Positions 33,935 through 42,932 of a stretch of 64,000 nt of DNA are shown here, piece after piece; position 1 is the first letter of the stretch, and each line of letters starts with the position of its first letter. The notes under the pieces were generated by a model, which had not been told where the DNA came from, did no database searches, and saw only the letters and a list, made by a program, of their open reading frames with translations. The stretch spans positions 310,001 through 374,000 of the forward strand of contig NZ_KQ758618.1 in the NCBI RefSeq assembly GCF_001457035.1, given 5' to 3'. The DNA is from Fictibacillus enclensis (lineage in GTDB: Bacteria; Bacillota; Bacilli; Bacillales; Fictibacillaceae). Both the position numbers and the translations under genes were made by a program.

Positions 33935-34114
33935 TTAGGTATCTTTATGCTCCTCCAAATCCTTAAGCTGTTCGTTGCACACCGGGCACCATTCACCCCG
34001 GAAAAAAATCAGAAGCTGGAAGCAGTCATTCTTGTTTAAGTGGTCATAGAATTGAAAAAGATTCCCCTTCAGAAGTAACTGCTGTAAATTCTGGTGCCTG
34101 GTGGAATTTTGTCA
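33935..34114 (-). pseudogene. Remnant of a peroxiredoxin (AhpC/TSA) gene
   Basis: GTG 34114 has a perfect ribosome binding site (AAAGGAGGAG) and starts VTKFHQAPEFTAVTSEGESF, then hits a stop. A one-base shift near 34050 continues as FQFYDHLNKNDCFQLL and IFFRGEWCPVCNEQLKDLEEHKDT, a thioredoxin-fold peroxiredoxin with the CPVC active site, which then ends at 33935. Only about 60 of the usual 150-180 residues remain. It is a frameshifted and truncated gene. The frameshift position is approximate. Confidence 0.7.
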
Positions 34115-34241
34115 CGGAAATACTCCTCCTTTTCTTTACGATTTAAGTATTCCTTCTCCTGAACATGCAAAACATCAGGATTTTTGTGTAATAAAAATAA
34201 GAAACTTTCACCATCATATAGACTATAGGAGTGTGATGGTA

Positions 34242-35300
34242 ATGGATCTTTTAAAAGAGTTAACAGAAACAAACGGAGCGCCGGGGTTTGAACACCCAAT
34301 CCGAAGCATTATGAAGCGCGAGATTGATAAGACGGGTGCCTCGCTGGTATATGATCATATGGGAAGCATCTTTGGCCAAAAGAAAGGCCCATCCTCAGGA
34401 CCAAAAATTATGCTGGCCGGCCACATGGATGAAGTTGCCTTTATGATCAGTGAAGTGACAAAGGATGGATATTTGAGATTTGTGCCGCTTGGCGGGTGGT
34501 GGGATCAGGTCATTCTATCCCAGCGCGTGCACATTCTTACGGAAAAGAAAACCTTTACCGGAGTAGTGGGCTCCAAGCCGCCGCATATTCTTACGGCTGA
34601 AGAACGAAAAAAAGTCGTTCCCATGCGCGAAATGTTTATCGATATCGGAGCGAACAGTGCAGATCAAGTAAAAGAATGGGGAATTCGTGTGGGTGACCCG
34701 ATCATGCCCATATGCCCCTTTGAGATTATGCCGGATAATGATACCATTCTTGCAAAAGCATTGGATAACAGGGCAGGCTGCTATTTAGCGCTGGAAGTTT
34801 TAAAACAGCTGAAAGACAGCGAACATCCGAACAGCGTTTATTGCGGGGCCACTGTTCAGGAAGAAGTGGGGCTGAGAGGGGCAGCAACGGCTCCTTATGC
34901 CATTGAGCCTGACCTTGCCGTCGCCATGGACGTAGGAATCGCTCAGGATGGACCTGGAGATAATTCGAATAAGGCGAAGCTTGGAGCGGGTCCGCTTATA
35001 ACGTTCCTTGACTCATCTATGGTACCGCATGTTCCGCTTCGAAATCTGGTGATGGACATTGCAGAAAAGAATAATATCCCTTACCAGGTGGATGTCATGC
35101 TCGGTGGCGGGACAGACGCCGGAAGGTTTCATCTGTTTAAAAAAGGTGTTCCATCCATTGTCATTGGTGTGGCTTCCCGATATATTCACAGCCACGTTTC
35201 CATGGTCTCAAAAAGCGATCTTGAAAACACCGTAAAGCTGCTGGTTGCCTTTGTAAAAGAGATGGATGAAAACAAAATGAAGTCCTTGATAGATTTTTAG
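34242..35300 (+). CDS. M42-family glutamyl aminopeptidase-type metallopeptidase
   Basis: 352-residue cytoplasmic metallo-aminopeptidase of the FrvX/YsdC/YtoP group, usually a dodecamer. Metal ligands and active site are visible: AGHMDEVAF (His and Asp), KALDNRAGC (bridging Asp), VQEEVGLRGA (catalytic and metal Glu), AMDVG and the C-terminal HSHV histidine. ATG 34242 is about ten bases after AGGAG (34227-34231); ATG 34236 is closer than usual. The in-frame opening upstream (to 34101) overlaps the peroxiredoxin remnant and is not coding. Peptide scavenging is the probable role. Confidence 0.87.
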   Translation: MDLLKELTETNGAPGFEHPIRSIMKREIDKTGASLVYDHMGSIFGQKKGPSSGPKIMLAGHMDEVAFMISEVTKDGYLRFVPLGGWWDQVILSQRVHILTEKKTFTGVVGSKPPHILTAEERKKVVPMREMFIDIGANSADQVKEWGIRVGDPIMPICPFEIMPDNDTILAKALDNRAGCYLALEVLKQLKDSEHPNSVYCGATVQEEVGLRGAATAPYAIEPDLAVAMDVGIAQDGPGDNSNKAKLGAGPLITFLDSSMVPHVPLRNLVMDIAEKNNIPYQVDVMLGGGTDAGRFHLFKKGVPSIVIGVASRYIHSHVSMVSKSDLENTVKLLVAFVKEMDENKMKSLIDF

Positions 35301-35323
35301 AAAAAATAAGCTACAATAGAGGG

Positions 35324-35358
35324 AAAAAGGTGTTCTTTTAGGACGCCTTTTATTTTTT
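35324..35358 (+). terminator. Terminator of the M42 peptidase gene
   Basis: AAGGTGTTC / GGACGCCTT (two G-U pairs) followed by TTATTTTTT. Confidence 0.7.
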
Positions 35359-35381
35359 AAACCGTTTAAAGGGAGATTTGA

Positions 35382-36203
35382 ATGAACACTACATTTTTAT
35401 TTATTGGCGCTGGCCGTATGGCAGAGTCAATGATTAAAGGATTACAATCAGCGAAAGGCCAAAACCTTTCGATCATTGCGGCGAATCAGGGAAATAAGAA
35501 TAGGCTGCAGCATTTGTTTTCCATGTATGCGATAGAAACAACAACAGATTGGCTGCATCATGTGAAAGAAAGCTCTGTCATTGTCCTGGCTATGCCTCCT
35601 GAAGCACACGAAGCCGTGCTGGAGCAGCTATCGACCGTGATTGAAGGTCAGCTGGTGATATCCGTTGCGGCAGGCATTGGGCTTAAAAAACTGGAAAACC
35701 CGCTTCCGCCAGGAACACCAGTGGCATGGGTGATGCCCAATACAGCAGCAGAAACCGGTGAATCAATCTCGTTATATACGTATGCCGACACCTTAAATGA
35801 AAACCAGGTCAAGCTTTTGGAACTGCTTTTAAAAAGCATTGGAAAGTCAGAGTATTGTACGGAAGAACAAATTCATAAGCTAACAGCCATAACAGGAAGC
35901 GCTCCAGCGTTTCTGTATGAGTTTGCCTCTGCCCTGATCAATGCTGCAGCAGGCTATGGCATCTCGGAAGCTCAGGCAAGAAAGCTTGTCTCCCAAATGA
36001 TTTATGGTTCAGCGGTGATGCTTCAGAGCGGAGTTTCTCCTGTTGACCTGAGAAACGCCGTGACCACTCCAGGCGGGTCGACAGCTGCGGGTCTGGAAGT
36101 CTTAAATCAGGCAGACTTCAAAATGCTGATCGAAAGCGCGGTAAAAGCAACCAATGAGAAGGCCGCAAAACTTGGTGGGAAACAGGAAAACGAAGAGAAA
36201 TAA
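35382..36203 (+). CDS. Pyrroline-5-carboxylate reductase (ProC family)
   Basis: 273-residue NAD(P)H-dependent reductase for the last step of proline synthesis. It has the N-terminal Rossmann loop FIGAGRMAESMIKGL, the VMPNTAAETGE block, and the C-terminal substrate and dimer motif AVTTPGGSTAAGLEVL. Length is normal. Bacilli often have several ProC paralogues (ProG, ProH, ProI, ComER); which one this matches cannot be told. RBS GGGAG precedes ATG. It is 26 bp before a DedA-family gene and may be co-transcribed with it. Confidence 0.88.
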   Translation: MNTTFLFIGAGRMAESMIKGLQSAKGQNLSIIAANQGNKNRLQHLFSMYAIETTTDWLHHVKESSVIVLAMPPEAHEAVLEQLSTVIEGQLVISVAAGIGLKKLENPLPPGTPVAWVMPNTAAETGESISLYTYADTLNENQVKLLELLLKSIGKSEYCTEEQIHKLTAITGSAPAFLYEFASALINAAAGYGISEAQARKLVSQMIYGSAVMLQSGVSPVDLRNAVTTPGGSTAAGLEVLNQADFKMLIESAVKATNEKAAKLGGKQENEEK

Positions 36204-36229
36204 ACATACAGGTAAAATAGGTGATGTTG

Positions 36230-36826
36230 ATGAGCAACAGTGTTTTAGCATGGATGGAGCATTATGAATATGCAGGTATTTTTTTAGCGCTGGCCCTGGG
36301 CTTAATCGGTTTGCCTGTTCCTGATGAAGTGTTATTAACGTTTTCCGGCTACCTTGTTTTCAAGGGAGATATTCATTTCAGTTTGGCCCTGCTGTCTGCG
36401 TTTTTGGGTGCCATGTCAGGCATTTCATTCAGTTACTTGTTAGGCTGTAAGCTTGGCCTGCCGTTTCTTGAAAAATTCGGCCCAAAAGTGGGGATTACTG
36501 AGGAGAAAATAACAAAAACACAGTCTTATTTTCAAAGGTATGGAAGTGTAATGATTCTGTTTGGCTATTTTGTCCCGGGGATCCGGCATGTTTCTGCTTA
36601 TCTGGCTGGCTTTTCTGCCATGGGATTTAAGAAATTTGCTGTTTATGCTTATTCGGGCGGTATCATATGGAGCTTTACGTTTATTTTGGTCGGCAAAATG
36701 CTTGGCCCTGACTGGAGAATCGTCGAGCAATACTTCCATCACCTTGGAAAATATGTCTTGCTTGCAGTTGTGGCGGTGGGATTGCTTGCCTGGACTTTTT
36801 ATAAAGCGTTGTTGAAACGGACATAA
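36230..36826 (+). CDS. DedA-family membrane protein (first copy)
   Basis: About 198-residue protein of the DedA/VTT superfamily with about five membrane segments. Family motifs: GLPVPDEVLLTFSGYL, the re-entrant FGPKVGITEE and the G-[FY]-x-x-PG-x-R motif in FGYFVPGIRHVSAYLAGF, with a conserved Arg. DedA proteins include undecaprenyl-phosphate and phosphatidylethanolamine flippases. ATG 36230 is taken with AGGTG upstream; GTG/ATG at 36221-36226 lie within it. A close paralogue lies at 38681, on the far side of a SpoVB-family flippase gene. Confidence 0.85.
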   Translation: MSNSVLAWMEHYEYAGIFLALALGLIGLPVPDEVLLTFSGYLVFKGDIHFSLALLSAFLGAMSGISFSYLLGCKLGLPFLEKFGPKVGITEEKITKTQSYFQRYGSVMILFGYFVPGIRHVSAYLAGFSAMGFKKFAVYAYSGGIIWSFTFILVGKMLGPDWRIVEQYFHHLGKYVLLAVVAVGLLAWTFYKALLKRT

Positions 36827-36846
36827 CAAAAGGAAGCAACGTATTT

Positions 36847-36888
36847 GGCATGAGTTTGGTATTTTACCGGGCTCATGCCTTTTCATTT
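36847..36888 (+). terminator. Terminator of the first DedA gene
   Basis: GGCATGAG (36847-36854) / CTCATGCC (36872-36879) followed by TTTTCATTTT. Confidence 0.75.
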
Positions 36889-36963
36889 TACTTAACTTGT
36901 ACTTTAAGGTTTATGAGTGTATGGAATTGAGAAAGGAGTAGATTAGAAGCTTCAGTCCAATTC

Positions 36964-38496
36964 TTATTTTTCGGGCTTCACCCAAAGCCGGGAGAGGCCT
37001 GATTGAAACAGTCGCAGAAAGAATAAGGTGCCATAATAAACCGCAAATACAACGGCTAGTACAATGATGATTGATATATGGTCCTCATAATGGGTCCTGT
37101 GCATCAATTCACATAAGCCGATGGTGAACGCTCCGGAAGCCAGAAAAATAGCATAGTCCATAAGCTTTGGCTTGAAATGTACTTCTTCAACAATGGTGTG
37201 ATAATGCAAAAAGGAAAGAAGAACACCGCTGAAATTAACCGCGATGATGACGCCATGGATTCCGAATGATGATTGGGAAGAAAGTGAAACAATCAGCAGG
37301 ATGGACAAGATGTTGACCCAAATTGTTTGTGAAAATACATCCCGGGCGCGTCCCAGTCCAAACAAAATAGCCTGCAGCGGTGAAAGCAGATAATGAAACA
37401 AAATAAAAGGTGACAACAGCATAAGAAACTGGCCGGCTTGTGGTGAATGATAAAAAAGGACGGTCAGTTCATCTGCAAAAAAATACATCACAATGGAACA
37501 CGGGATTCCATAAAGAAGGGTAATATGGAATGCCTGGTGAATCCGTTGATGCAAGGCATGATCATCCTGTTTGGAACGTGCCTCGGAGATGGAAGGCACC
37601 AGTGATACATACAGTGAATACCCGATAAAACCAGGGAAATATCCTATGGTCATGGCAAAGGCTGTGAGCATCCCGTATTGTTTGGTCGCAACGGATGCCG
37701 CAATACCGGCAAAGAGTAAACTTTGGGTGATCAGTATGGGGTTTACTGCTGCGGTCAGGGCATTCAAGATTCGCACACCGGTGGTAGGAAGGCTGACCTG
37801 GAATAATTTTTTTAATATACTTCTTTTAGATACAGGAGCTGTTTTTTCGGTTGCTGCCTCTCCTGTTGTGCGCTCCCCGAGCAAAAATGAAGCAGAAAAG
37901 AAAAACAGGGAAACGAGCTCCCCGGCCCCCAGGCCAAGCACGGCAGCGACTACCCTGTACTCGAGGGGCAGATCTTTCACATAATGAAGCACATAAAAAA
38001 TAAAACTCAAATGAGCCGTTTTTTCCAATAGTTGAGCAATAGCAATGGGTTTCATTTTCTGTAGGCCGCTAAAATATCCCTTTAGAATAGAGCTGGTCCC
38101 AATCACAGGAACAATCGGAATCAGCGCAAGCAGCGGATACCCCAGCCGGATATCGATGTTTTTCCACTTTAGCAAAAGCAAAGTAATGGCCGCACTGACA
38201 GCCACAAGAAGCAGGCTAAGTCCCATAATGACGAAAAAAGATACTTTTACAATTTGCAGTCTGGCCCTTTCATTCTGGTGGACTTCTTCTTCGGCCAGTA
38301 CCTTTGAAAGAGCGGTAGGAAATTCAAGGGCAGCAATTGTGATCAGCAATCCAATGACAGGGAGCGCCATCATGTAAAAACCCATGCCCTCACTGCCGAG
38401 TGACTGTGCAAGAAGAATACTGACAACAAATTCAACAACCTTGGTATAAAGCATTGCCAATGATAAGATAAGTGTTCCTTTTAAAAATGTGCCCAT
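36964..38496 (-). CDS. SpoVB/MurJ-type polysaccharide flippase
   Basis: About 510-residue membrane protein with roughly 14 helices, of the MOP-superfamily polysaccharide transporter group (MATE-like; SpoVB, YtgP/MurJ, YkvU relatives). It begins MGTFLKGTLILSLAMLYTKVVEFVVSILLA, typical of SpoVB family starts. Such proteins flip lipid-linked cell wall or spore cortex precursors. ATG 38496 is preferred because AAGGGTG precedes it; ATG 38520 has a weak site. It lies between two DedA paralogues, a suggestive partnership in lipid-carrier traffic. Exact subfamily is not settled. Confidence 0.83.
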   Translation of the reverse strand: MGTFLKGTLILSLAMLYTKVVEFVVSILLAQSLGSEGMGFYMMALPVIGLLITIAALEFPTALSKVLAEEEVHQNERARLQIVKVSFFVIMGLSLLLVAVSAAITLLLLKWKNIDIRLGYPLLALIPIVPVIGTSSILKGYFSGLQKMKPIAIAQLLEKTAHLSFIFYVLHYVKDLPLEYRVVAAVLGLGAGELVSLFFFSASFLLGERTTGEAATEKTAPVSKRSILKKLFQVSLPTTGVRILNALTAAVNPILITQSLLFAGIAASVATKQYGMLTAFAMTIGYFPGFIGYSLYVSLVPSISEARSKQDDHALHQRIHQAFHITLLYGIPCSIVMYFFADELTVLFYHSPQAGQFLMLLSPFILFHYLLSPLQAILFGLGRARDVFSQTIWVNILSILLIVSLSSQSSFGIHGVIIAVNFSGVLLSFLHYHTIVEEVHFKPKLMDYAIFLASGAFTIGLCELMHRTHYEDHISIIIVLAVVFAVYYGTLFFLRLFQSGLSRLWVKPEK

Positions 38497-38680
38497 GACT
38501 TCACCCTTTGTCCTATTCATTTCTTTATTATTTATATGATAGGGGATGAAAAAAAGAAGGACCTTAATTGTCGAATTTCTAGACAGATTTCAACAAAAAA
38601 AATAAAAAATTGAGAAAAAACGATACAAAATTGTATATTTTCGGTAAAATAAAGTTATATCCTAAACTAGTTGGTGTTGT

Positions 38681-39301
38681 ATGGAAATCATTTTGCAAAA
38701 CCTGTTTCATCATTACGGATACTTTGCATTGTTTTTTCTTCTTGCCCTGGGAGTGGTCGGGCTTCCCATACCCGATGAGTTTTTACTGACCTTTGCCGGA
38801 TATATTGTGTACACCGGTGAAGTTTCTTTTGCCCTTACGCTGTGCGCTGCCTTTTTGGGCTCGGTAACAGGCATAACGATTAATTATTGGCTGGGCAGAA
38901 GTTTCGGTCTGCCTCTGCTTCTAAAATATGGACAGAAGCTCCATTTAACCAAACAGCGGATTCATACGTCTCAGAACTATTTTCAGCGTTTCGGAAAGCC
39001 GTTGATTATGTTCGGATACTTTATCCCTGGGATCCGGCATCTGACAGCCTATTTTGCCGGAATGTCTTCGCTTTCCTACCGGGCCTTTGCATTGTATGCC
39101 TACATAGGGGCATTTATCTGGAGTTTACTGTTTCTCATGATTGGAAGGATTGTAGGCTCTAAATGGTACCTGGTTACGTCATACGTACATAAAGCAAGCT
39201 TTGGCGGATTGGCCCTTCTGATTATTGTGGCAGGCATAAGCTACTATTCATTCAAAACAAGGGGAAGAAAATCTGAGAGATACGACATTTCAAAATGGTA
39301 A
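38681..39301 (+). CDS. DedA-family membrane protein (second copy)
   Basis: 206-residue DedA/VTT protein closely similar to the one at 36230: GLPIPDEFLLTFAGYIVYTG, YFQRFGKPLIMFGYFIPGIRHLTAYFAGMS and a basic C-terminal tail (KTRGRKSERYD). Both share length, motif order and the PGIRH arginine motif, so they are paralogues. The ribosome binding site is weak (GGTG), and the upstream 180 bp, divergent to the flippase gene, is very AT-rich. Confidence 0.84.
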   Translation: MEIILQNLFHHYGYFALFFLLALGVVGLPIPDEFLLTFAGYIVYTGEVSFALTLCAAFLGSVTGITINYWLGRSFGLPLLLKYGQKLHLTKQRIHTSQNYFQRFGKPLIMFGYFIPGIRHLTAYFAGMSSLSYRAFALYAYIGAFIWSLLFLMIGRIVGSKWYLVTSYVHKASFGGLALLIIVAGISYYSFKTRGRKSERYDISKW

Positions 39302-39304
39302 TAA

Positions 39305-39342
39305 ACAGGAAACACTGCTACTTTCAGTGTTTCCTATTTATT
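39305..39342. terminator. Terminator between DedA and trpS genes
   Basis: AGGAAACACTG / CAGTGTTTCCT with T-rich sequence after it; lies between convergent genes. Confidence 0.75.
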
Positions 39343-40343
39343 TAGCCTGAATAGCCGATTTTTTCTTTGATTTCATTAAGAAAAGGCTTTGCCTTCTGTC
39401 TCGCTTTTTCTGCTCCATAATGAAGGATTTTATCAATTTCCCGCGAGTTGCTCATCAGCTCTTTGTAGCGCTGTCTGGGCTGCTCTAAATATCTTTTCAT
39501 CACCAGGAAGAGCTCCTTTTTCACTTCTCCCCATCCAATTCCCGACCGATAGTTATTCCGCATTTGCTCCACCTCATTTTCGGAGGCAAATTCCCGGTAG
39601 AGCAAGAAGAGAGAAGACTGATCCGGGTCTTTTGGGGCCTGTGGCGGAGTGGAATCTGTTACGATCCGTTTGATTAATTTTTCCAATTCTTTTTCCTCAC
39701 AAAAGAGAGGGATCGTATTATGATAGCTTTTGCTCATCTTCCTGCCGTCAAGACCAGGAACCATCGCTATTGTTGTATCCACCATGTATTGGGGAAGGGA
39801 GAATGTTTCTCCGAAAACGTGGTTAAAGTGGGTAGCGATGTCCCGTGCAATCTCCACATGCTGAATCTGATCCTTTCCGACAGGGACGATATCCGATTGG
39901 AATAACAATATATCAGACGCCATTAAAATGGGATAAGAGTATACACCAATATTGATGCCCGCATCCTGATCAAGGCTGTTCTGCAGGTTTTGTTCTACTG
40001 CGCTTTTGTAAGCATGGGCACGGTTCATCAAGCCTTTCGGTGTCAGACAGGACAGAATCCAGGACAGCTCCATGATTTCAGGCACATCCGTCTGCCTGTA
40101 AAACGTTGATTGCTCAGGATCGAGACCCAAAGCAAGCCAGCTCGCTGCAATCCTATACACGTAATCCTTAAACTGCTCTCTATTTTGCACGGTAGTGAGT
40201 GAGTGATAATCAGCGATAAAATAATAAGGCGAGTATTCATTACTGGCAGCCAGCTGCAGCGCCGGTTTAATCGCACCGATGTAATTGCCGACATGCGGCC
40301 GGCCGGTTGATTTAATACCTGTCAGGACTACTTTTTTTTCCAT
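39342..40343 (-). CDS. trpS: Tryptophanyl-tRNA synthetase
   Basis: 333-residue class I synthetase that charges tRNA-Trp. HIGH-like motif TGRPHVGNYIG at the N-terminus and KMSKS in GRKMSKSYHNT (about residues 200-206); normal length for bacterial TrpRS. RBS AGGAGGAG lies before ATG. Its expression is controlled by the T-box leader directly upstream (40363-40640), with a UGG specifier. Confidence 0.95.
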   Translation of the reverse strand: MEKKVVLTGIKSTGRPHVGNYIGAIKPALQLAASNEYSPYYFIADYHSLTTVQNREQFKDYVYRIAASWLALGLDPEQSTFYRQTDVPEIMELSWILSCLTPKGLMNRAHAYKSAVEQNLQNSLDQDAGINIGVYSYPILMASDILLFQSDIVPVGKDQIQHVEIARDIATHFNHVFGETFSLPQYMVDTTIAMVPGLDGRKMSKSYHNTIPLFCEEKELEKLIKRIVTDSTPPQAPKDPDQSSLFLLYREFASENEVEQMRNNYRSGIGWGEVKKELFLVMKRYLEQPRQRYKELMSNSREIDKILHYGAEKARQKAKPFLNEIKEKIGYSG

Positions 40344-40362
40344 CTTTTCTCCTCCTGTTCAA

Positions 40363-40640
40363 TAAAAAAAGGGGTAACCCGTCCCTGTAAAAGGACGAGT
40401 TACCCCGTGGTGCCACCTTAATTGAACCGCCCCAAAAGCAGTCCGCTCAAATAGTATCCAAAAGCCGAATACTTGTCTCCTTATAACGGCGAGACCCTTC
40501 CGTCAAAGCCTACTCCCAACAGGTTTCGGTTTGAAAGCTCAGAAGCCCATTCAATATCCTTTCCACACTGGCTCTCACCGCCCGCCAGCTCTCTGAAGTG
40601 CAACGTGATATTTACTCTTCTTCTTCAACGCTGAATATGA
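40363..40640 (-). ncRNA. T-box riboswitch of trpS (specifier UGG, Trp)
   Basis: On the minus strand the leader contains the AG-bulge-type AGAGAGCTGG, a specifier loop with GAATGGGC (UGG codon at 40547-40549), the T-box core AAGGTGGCACCACG (40406-40419) and the terminator GGGGTAACTCGTCC / GGGACGGGTTACCCC (40371-40405) with seven U. Uncharged tRNA-Trp would pair with UGG and with the T-box, giving antitermination when tryptophan is scarce. Confidence 0.94.
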
Positions 40641-40673
40641 TTGTACTAATGTTATATTATGGAACTAGAAAAA

Positions 40674-41348
40674 TCAAGATGAAATATTTGATAAGGGAAC
40701 GATGCAGTCTGCTACATCATTTCTTGGTGAATTGACAACAGGTGAGACTTCAAAAGCTTCCATATGTTCACTCCCATAGGGTACAAGAAGCGATTTTAAA
40801 TACTCTGTGTCCTGAATCGAGGGATCCAGCCAGCTGTCCTGCGCTTCTCGGTTGAGAATAACCGGCATGCGGTCATGAATCTCTTCCATAAGCTTATTTG
40901 GAATGGTTGTAATATGTGTGCAGGAGGTGATGATTTCACCCTTGTGGTCCCATTGATCCCAAAGTCCGGCAAAGGCAAAAGGCTTGCCGCTTTTTAACCG
41001 GATATGAAATGGCTGCTTTAACTTGTCTTCACGCTTCCACTCGTAAAATCCGTCTGCGATCACGAGGCAGCGCTTTGTTTTTAACGGACCTCTGAAGGAT
41101 GATTTTTCATCGACTGTTTCTGCCCGTGCATTGATCATTTTATAACCGATTTTGGGGTCTTTCGCCCAGAAGGGGATCAATCCCCAGCGGTACATGTGAG
41201 CTTTTCGTTTGCCGCCGTCTGCGGTAACCACAAGAACATCCTGAGAAGGTGCAATGTTGAAACGTTTAGGCAACGTGCCTGGAATGGTAACATCAAACTC
41301 TTCCTGAATAAAATCCATATCGGCATATAACGAATATCTGCCGCACAT
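40674..41348 (-). CDS. SOS response-associated peptidase-type protein (SRAP/YedK/HMCES)
   Basis: 224-residue SRAP-family protein. Cys2 (MCGRYS), which forms the thiazolidine crosslink to abasic DNA sites, is present, as are NARAET, the catalytic-type Glu in DGFYEWK and His in HDRMPVIL. Known members (E. coli YedK, human HMCES) shield abasic sites in single-stranded DNA. RBS AAAGGAG precedes ATG. It lies upstream of the trpS leader on the same strand; the stop codon sits within the likely trpS promoter area, so the two units are close but the T-box should isolate trpS. Confidence 0.9.
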   Translation of the reverse strand: MCGRYSLYADMDFIQEEFDVTIPGTLPKRFNIAPSQDVLVVTADGGKRKAHMYRWGLIPFWAKDPKIGYKMINARAETVDEKSSFRGPLKTKRCLVIADGFYEWKREDKLKQPFHIRLKSGKPFAFAGLWDQWDHKGEIITSCTHITTIPNKLMEEIHDRMPVILNREAQDSWLDPSIQDTEYLKSLLVPYGSEHMEAFEVSPVVNSPRNDVADCIVPLSNISS

Positions 41349-41411
41349 AAGAAACAGCTCCTTTATTTGTGGTACCTCCAGTTTAGCGTATCATTTCGTT
41401 TTTAACAAAAA

Positions 41412-41441
41412 CAAAAAAGACCCATGAAAATCCATGAGTCC
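41412..41441 (-). terminator. Terminator of the COG2509 flavoprotein gene
   Basis: Minus-strand GACTCATGG / CATGGGTC hairpin followed by TTTTTTGTTTTTG. Confidence 0.8.
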
Positions 41442-41453
41442 ATTAATCGGTCA

Positions 41454-42920
41454 TTATCCAACAATCACAAGATCTTTTTCTTTTGTTTCCAGCTTTTCGG
41501 CGATATCCCGGGCAATCCAGACACCGCAGGCGCTGGCTTGAGCAAGACCGCGGGTAATGCCCGCTCCATCTCCGCCAACATACAGACCGGAAATTTCAGA
41601 TTCAAATTTCTCATTAAGTTTTGGACGGGCAGAGTAGAACTTGGCTTCCACTCCGTAAAACAAAGTGTGTTCTGAAGCGATACCAGGTGTTACCTCGTTC
41701 AGGGCTTCGGTCATTTCAATTAAACTTTTCATCGTATTGTATGGAAGCACAAGCCCGAGATCGCCGGGTACGGCTTCTTTTAGTGTCGGACTAAGGAATC
41801 CTTCTTTCAGCCGTTTTTCCGTGGAGCGTCGTCCTTTCTTGATATCTCCGTATTTTTGAACTACAAGCCCGCCAGAAGACAACTGGTTCGCCAGCTTTGA
41901 AACCTCGTGGGCATATTCAGTCGGTTCATCAAACGGATCATCAAACGTATGGGAAACGAGTAGGGCAAAGTTCGTATTCGGGCTTCCAAGGGCCGGGTCT
42001 TTGTAAGCATGTCCATTGGCAAGCATGATTCCGGAATGGTTTTCAACCACCACGTGACCGGAAGGATTGCTGCAGAAGGTGCGGACCCGTGTTCCGACCG
42101 ATGTATTGAAAATAAATTTCCCCTCGTACAAATGCGTGTTGATTTCTTCCATCACCACGTTGGATGTTTCCACACGAACGCCGATATCGACCTGATTGGC
42201 AGCCATTTTCAAACGGCGTTTTTTCAAAATTTTAGTCAGCCAGGATGAACCGTCACGGCCAGGGACAATCACAATTTTATCTGCATTCAATTGGGTGCCG
42301 TCCTTTAATTCCACACCAACAGCCTTGTAGGTGCCATCCACTTTCTCCGTAACAAGATCCAACACTTCTGCTTTATAGCGCATGCTGATCTTTTGTTTTA
42401 AATATTCATAGATGCTGGTCAGGATCTCCAGGTTTTGTTCTGTTCCCAGGTGGCGCACTTGTGCGCGAAGTAATTTCAACCCTGCAGCATACGCGCGTCG
42501 TTCGATATCTTTAACTTCAGCTGTCAATGGGTCGGTAATGGTATCCGTCGCCCCGTGTTCAAGATTAATGCTGTCTACATATTTAATTAGATCAACAACC
42601 GTTTCTTCCGGCAGGTAATCTGTCATCCAGCCGCCAAATTCGCTTGTAATGTTAAATTTTCCATCGGAATATGCCCCTGCCCCTCCAAAGCCGTTCGTAA
42701 TGGAACAGGCAGGAAGACATCCAGCAAATTCTTTTCTTCCGGCAGCAGGTGGGCATTTTTGAATTTTCTTCTGCAAAATTGGGCAATTTCTAGAATATAT
42801 ATCATGTCCTTTATCAACCAATAAAATGTTGGCATGCGGCATTTTGCGGGTCAGTTCATAGCAAGCAAAGATTCCGGCCGGTCCTGCGCCAACAACGATC
42901 ACATCATAGGTAGTATTCAT
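41454..42920 (-). CDS. FAD-dependent dehydrogenase of the COG2509 family
   Basis: 488-residue flavoprotein with an N-terminal FAD loop VIVVGAGPAGIFACYEL, a cysteine-rich stretch (RNCPILQ, KCPPAAG, GCLPACS) shortly after it, GGAGAYSDGKFN, and a C-terminal GLYVGGDGAGITRGLAQA that closes the FAD site. This is the COG2509 group of uncharacterised FAD-dependent dehydrogenases. The cysteines may be redox-active or bind metal. ATG 42920 has GGAGGG upstream; the longer frame to 42986 lacks one. A 14-base palindrome lies just upstream (42933-42946). Electron donor and substrate unknown. Confidence 0.82.
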   Translation of the reverse strand: MNTTYDVIVVGAGPAGIFACYELTRKMPHANILLVDKGHDIYSRNCPILQKKIQKCPPAAGRKEFAGCLPACSITNGFGGAGAYSDGKFNITSEFGGWMTDYLPEETVVDLIKYVDSINLEHGATDTITDPLTAEVKDIERRAYAAGLKLLRAQVRHLGTEQNLEILTSIYEYLKQKISMRYKAEVLDLVTEKVDGTYKAVGVELKDGTQLNADKIVIVPGRDGSSWLTKILKKRRLKMAANQVDIGVRVETSNVVMEEINTHLYEGKFIFNTSVGTRVRTFCSNPSGHVVVENHSGIMLANGHAYKDPALGSPNTNFALLVSHTFDDPFDEPTEYAHEVSKLANQLSSGGLVVQKYGDIKKGRRSTEKRLKEGFLSPTLKEAVPGDLGLVLPYNTMKSLIEMTEALNEVTPGIASEHTLFYGVEAKFYSARPKLNEKFESEISGLYVGGDGAGITRGLAQASACGVWIARDIAEKLETKEKDLVIVG

Positions 42921-42932
42921 AAAAAACCCTCC

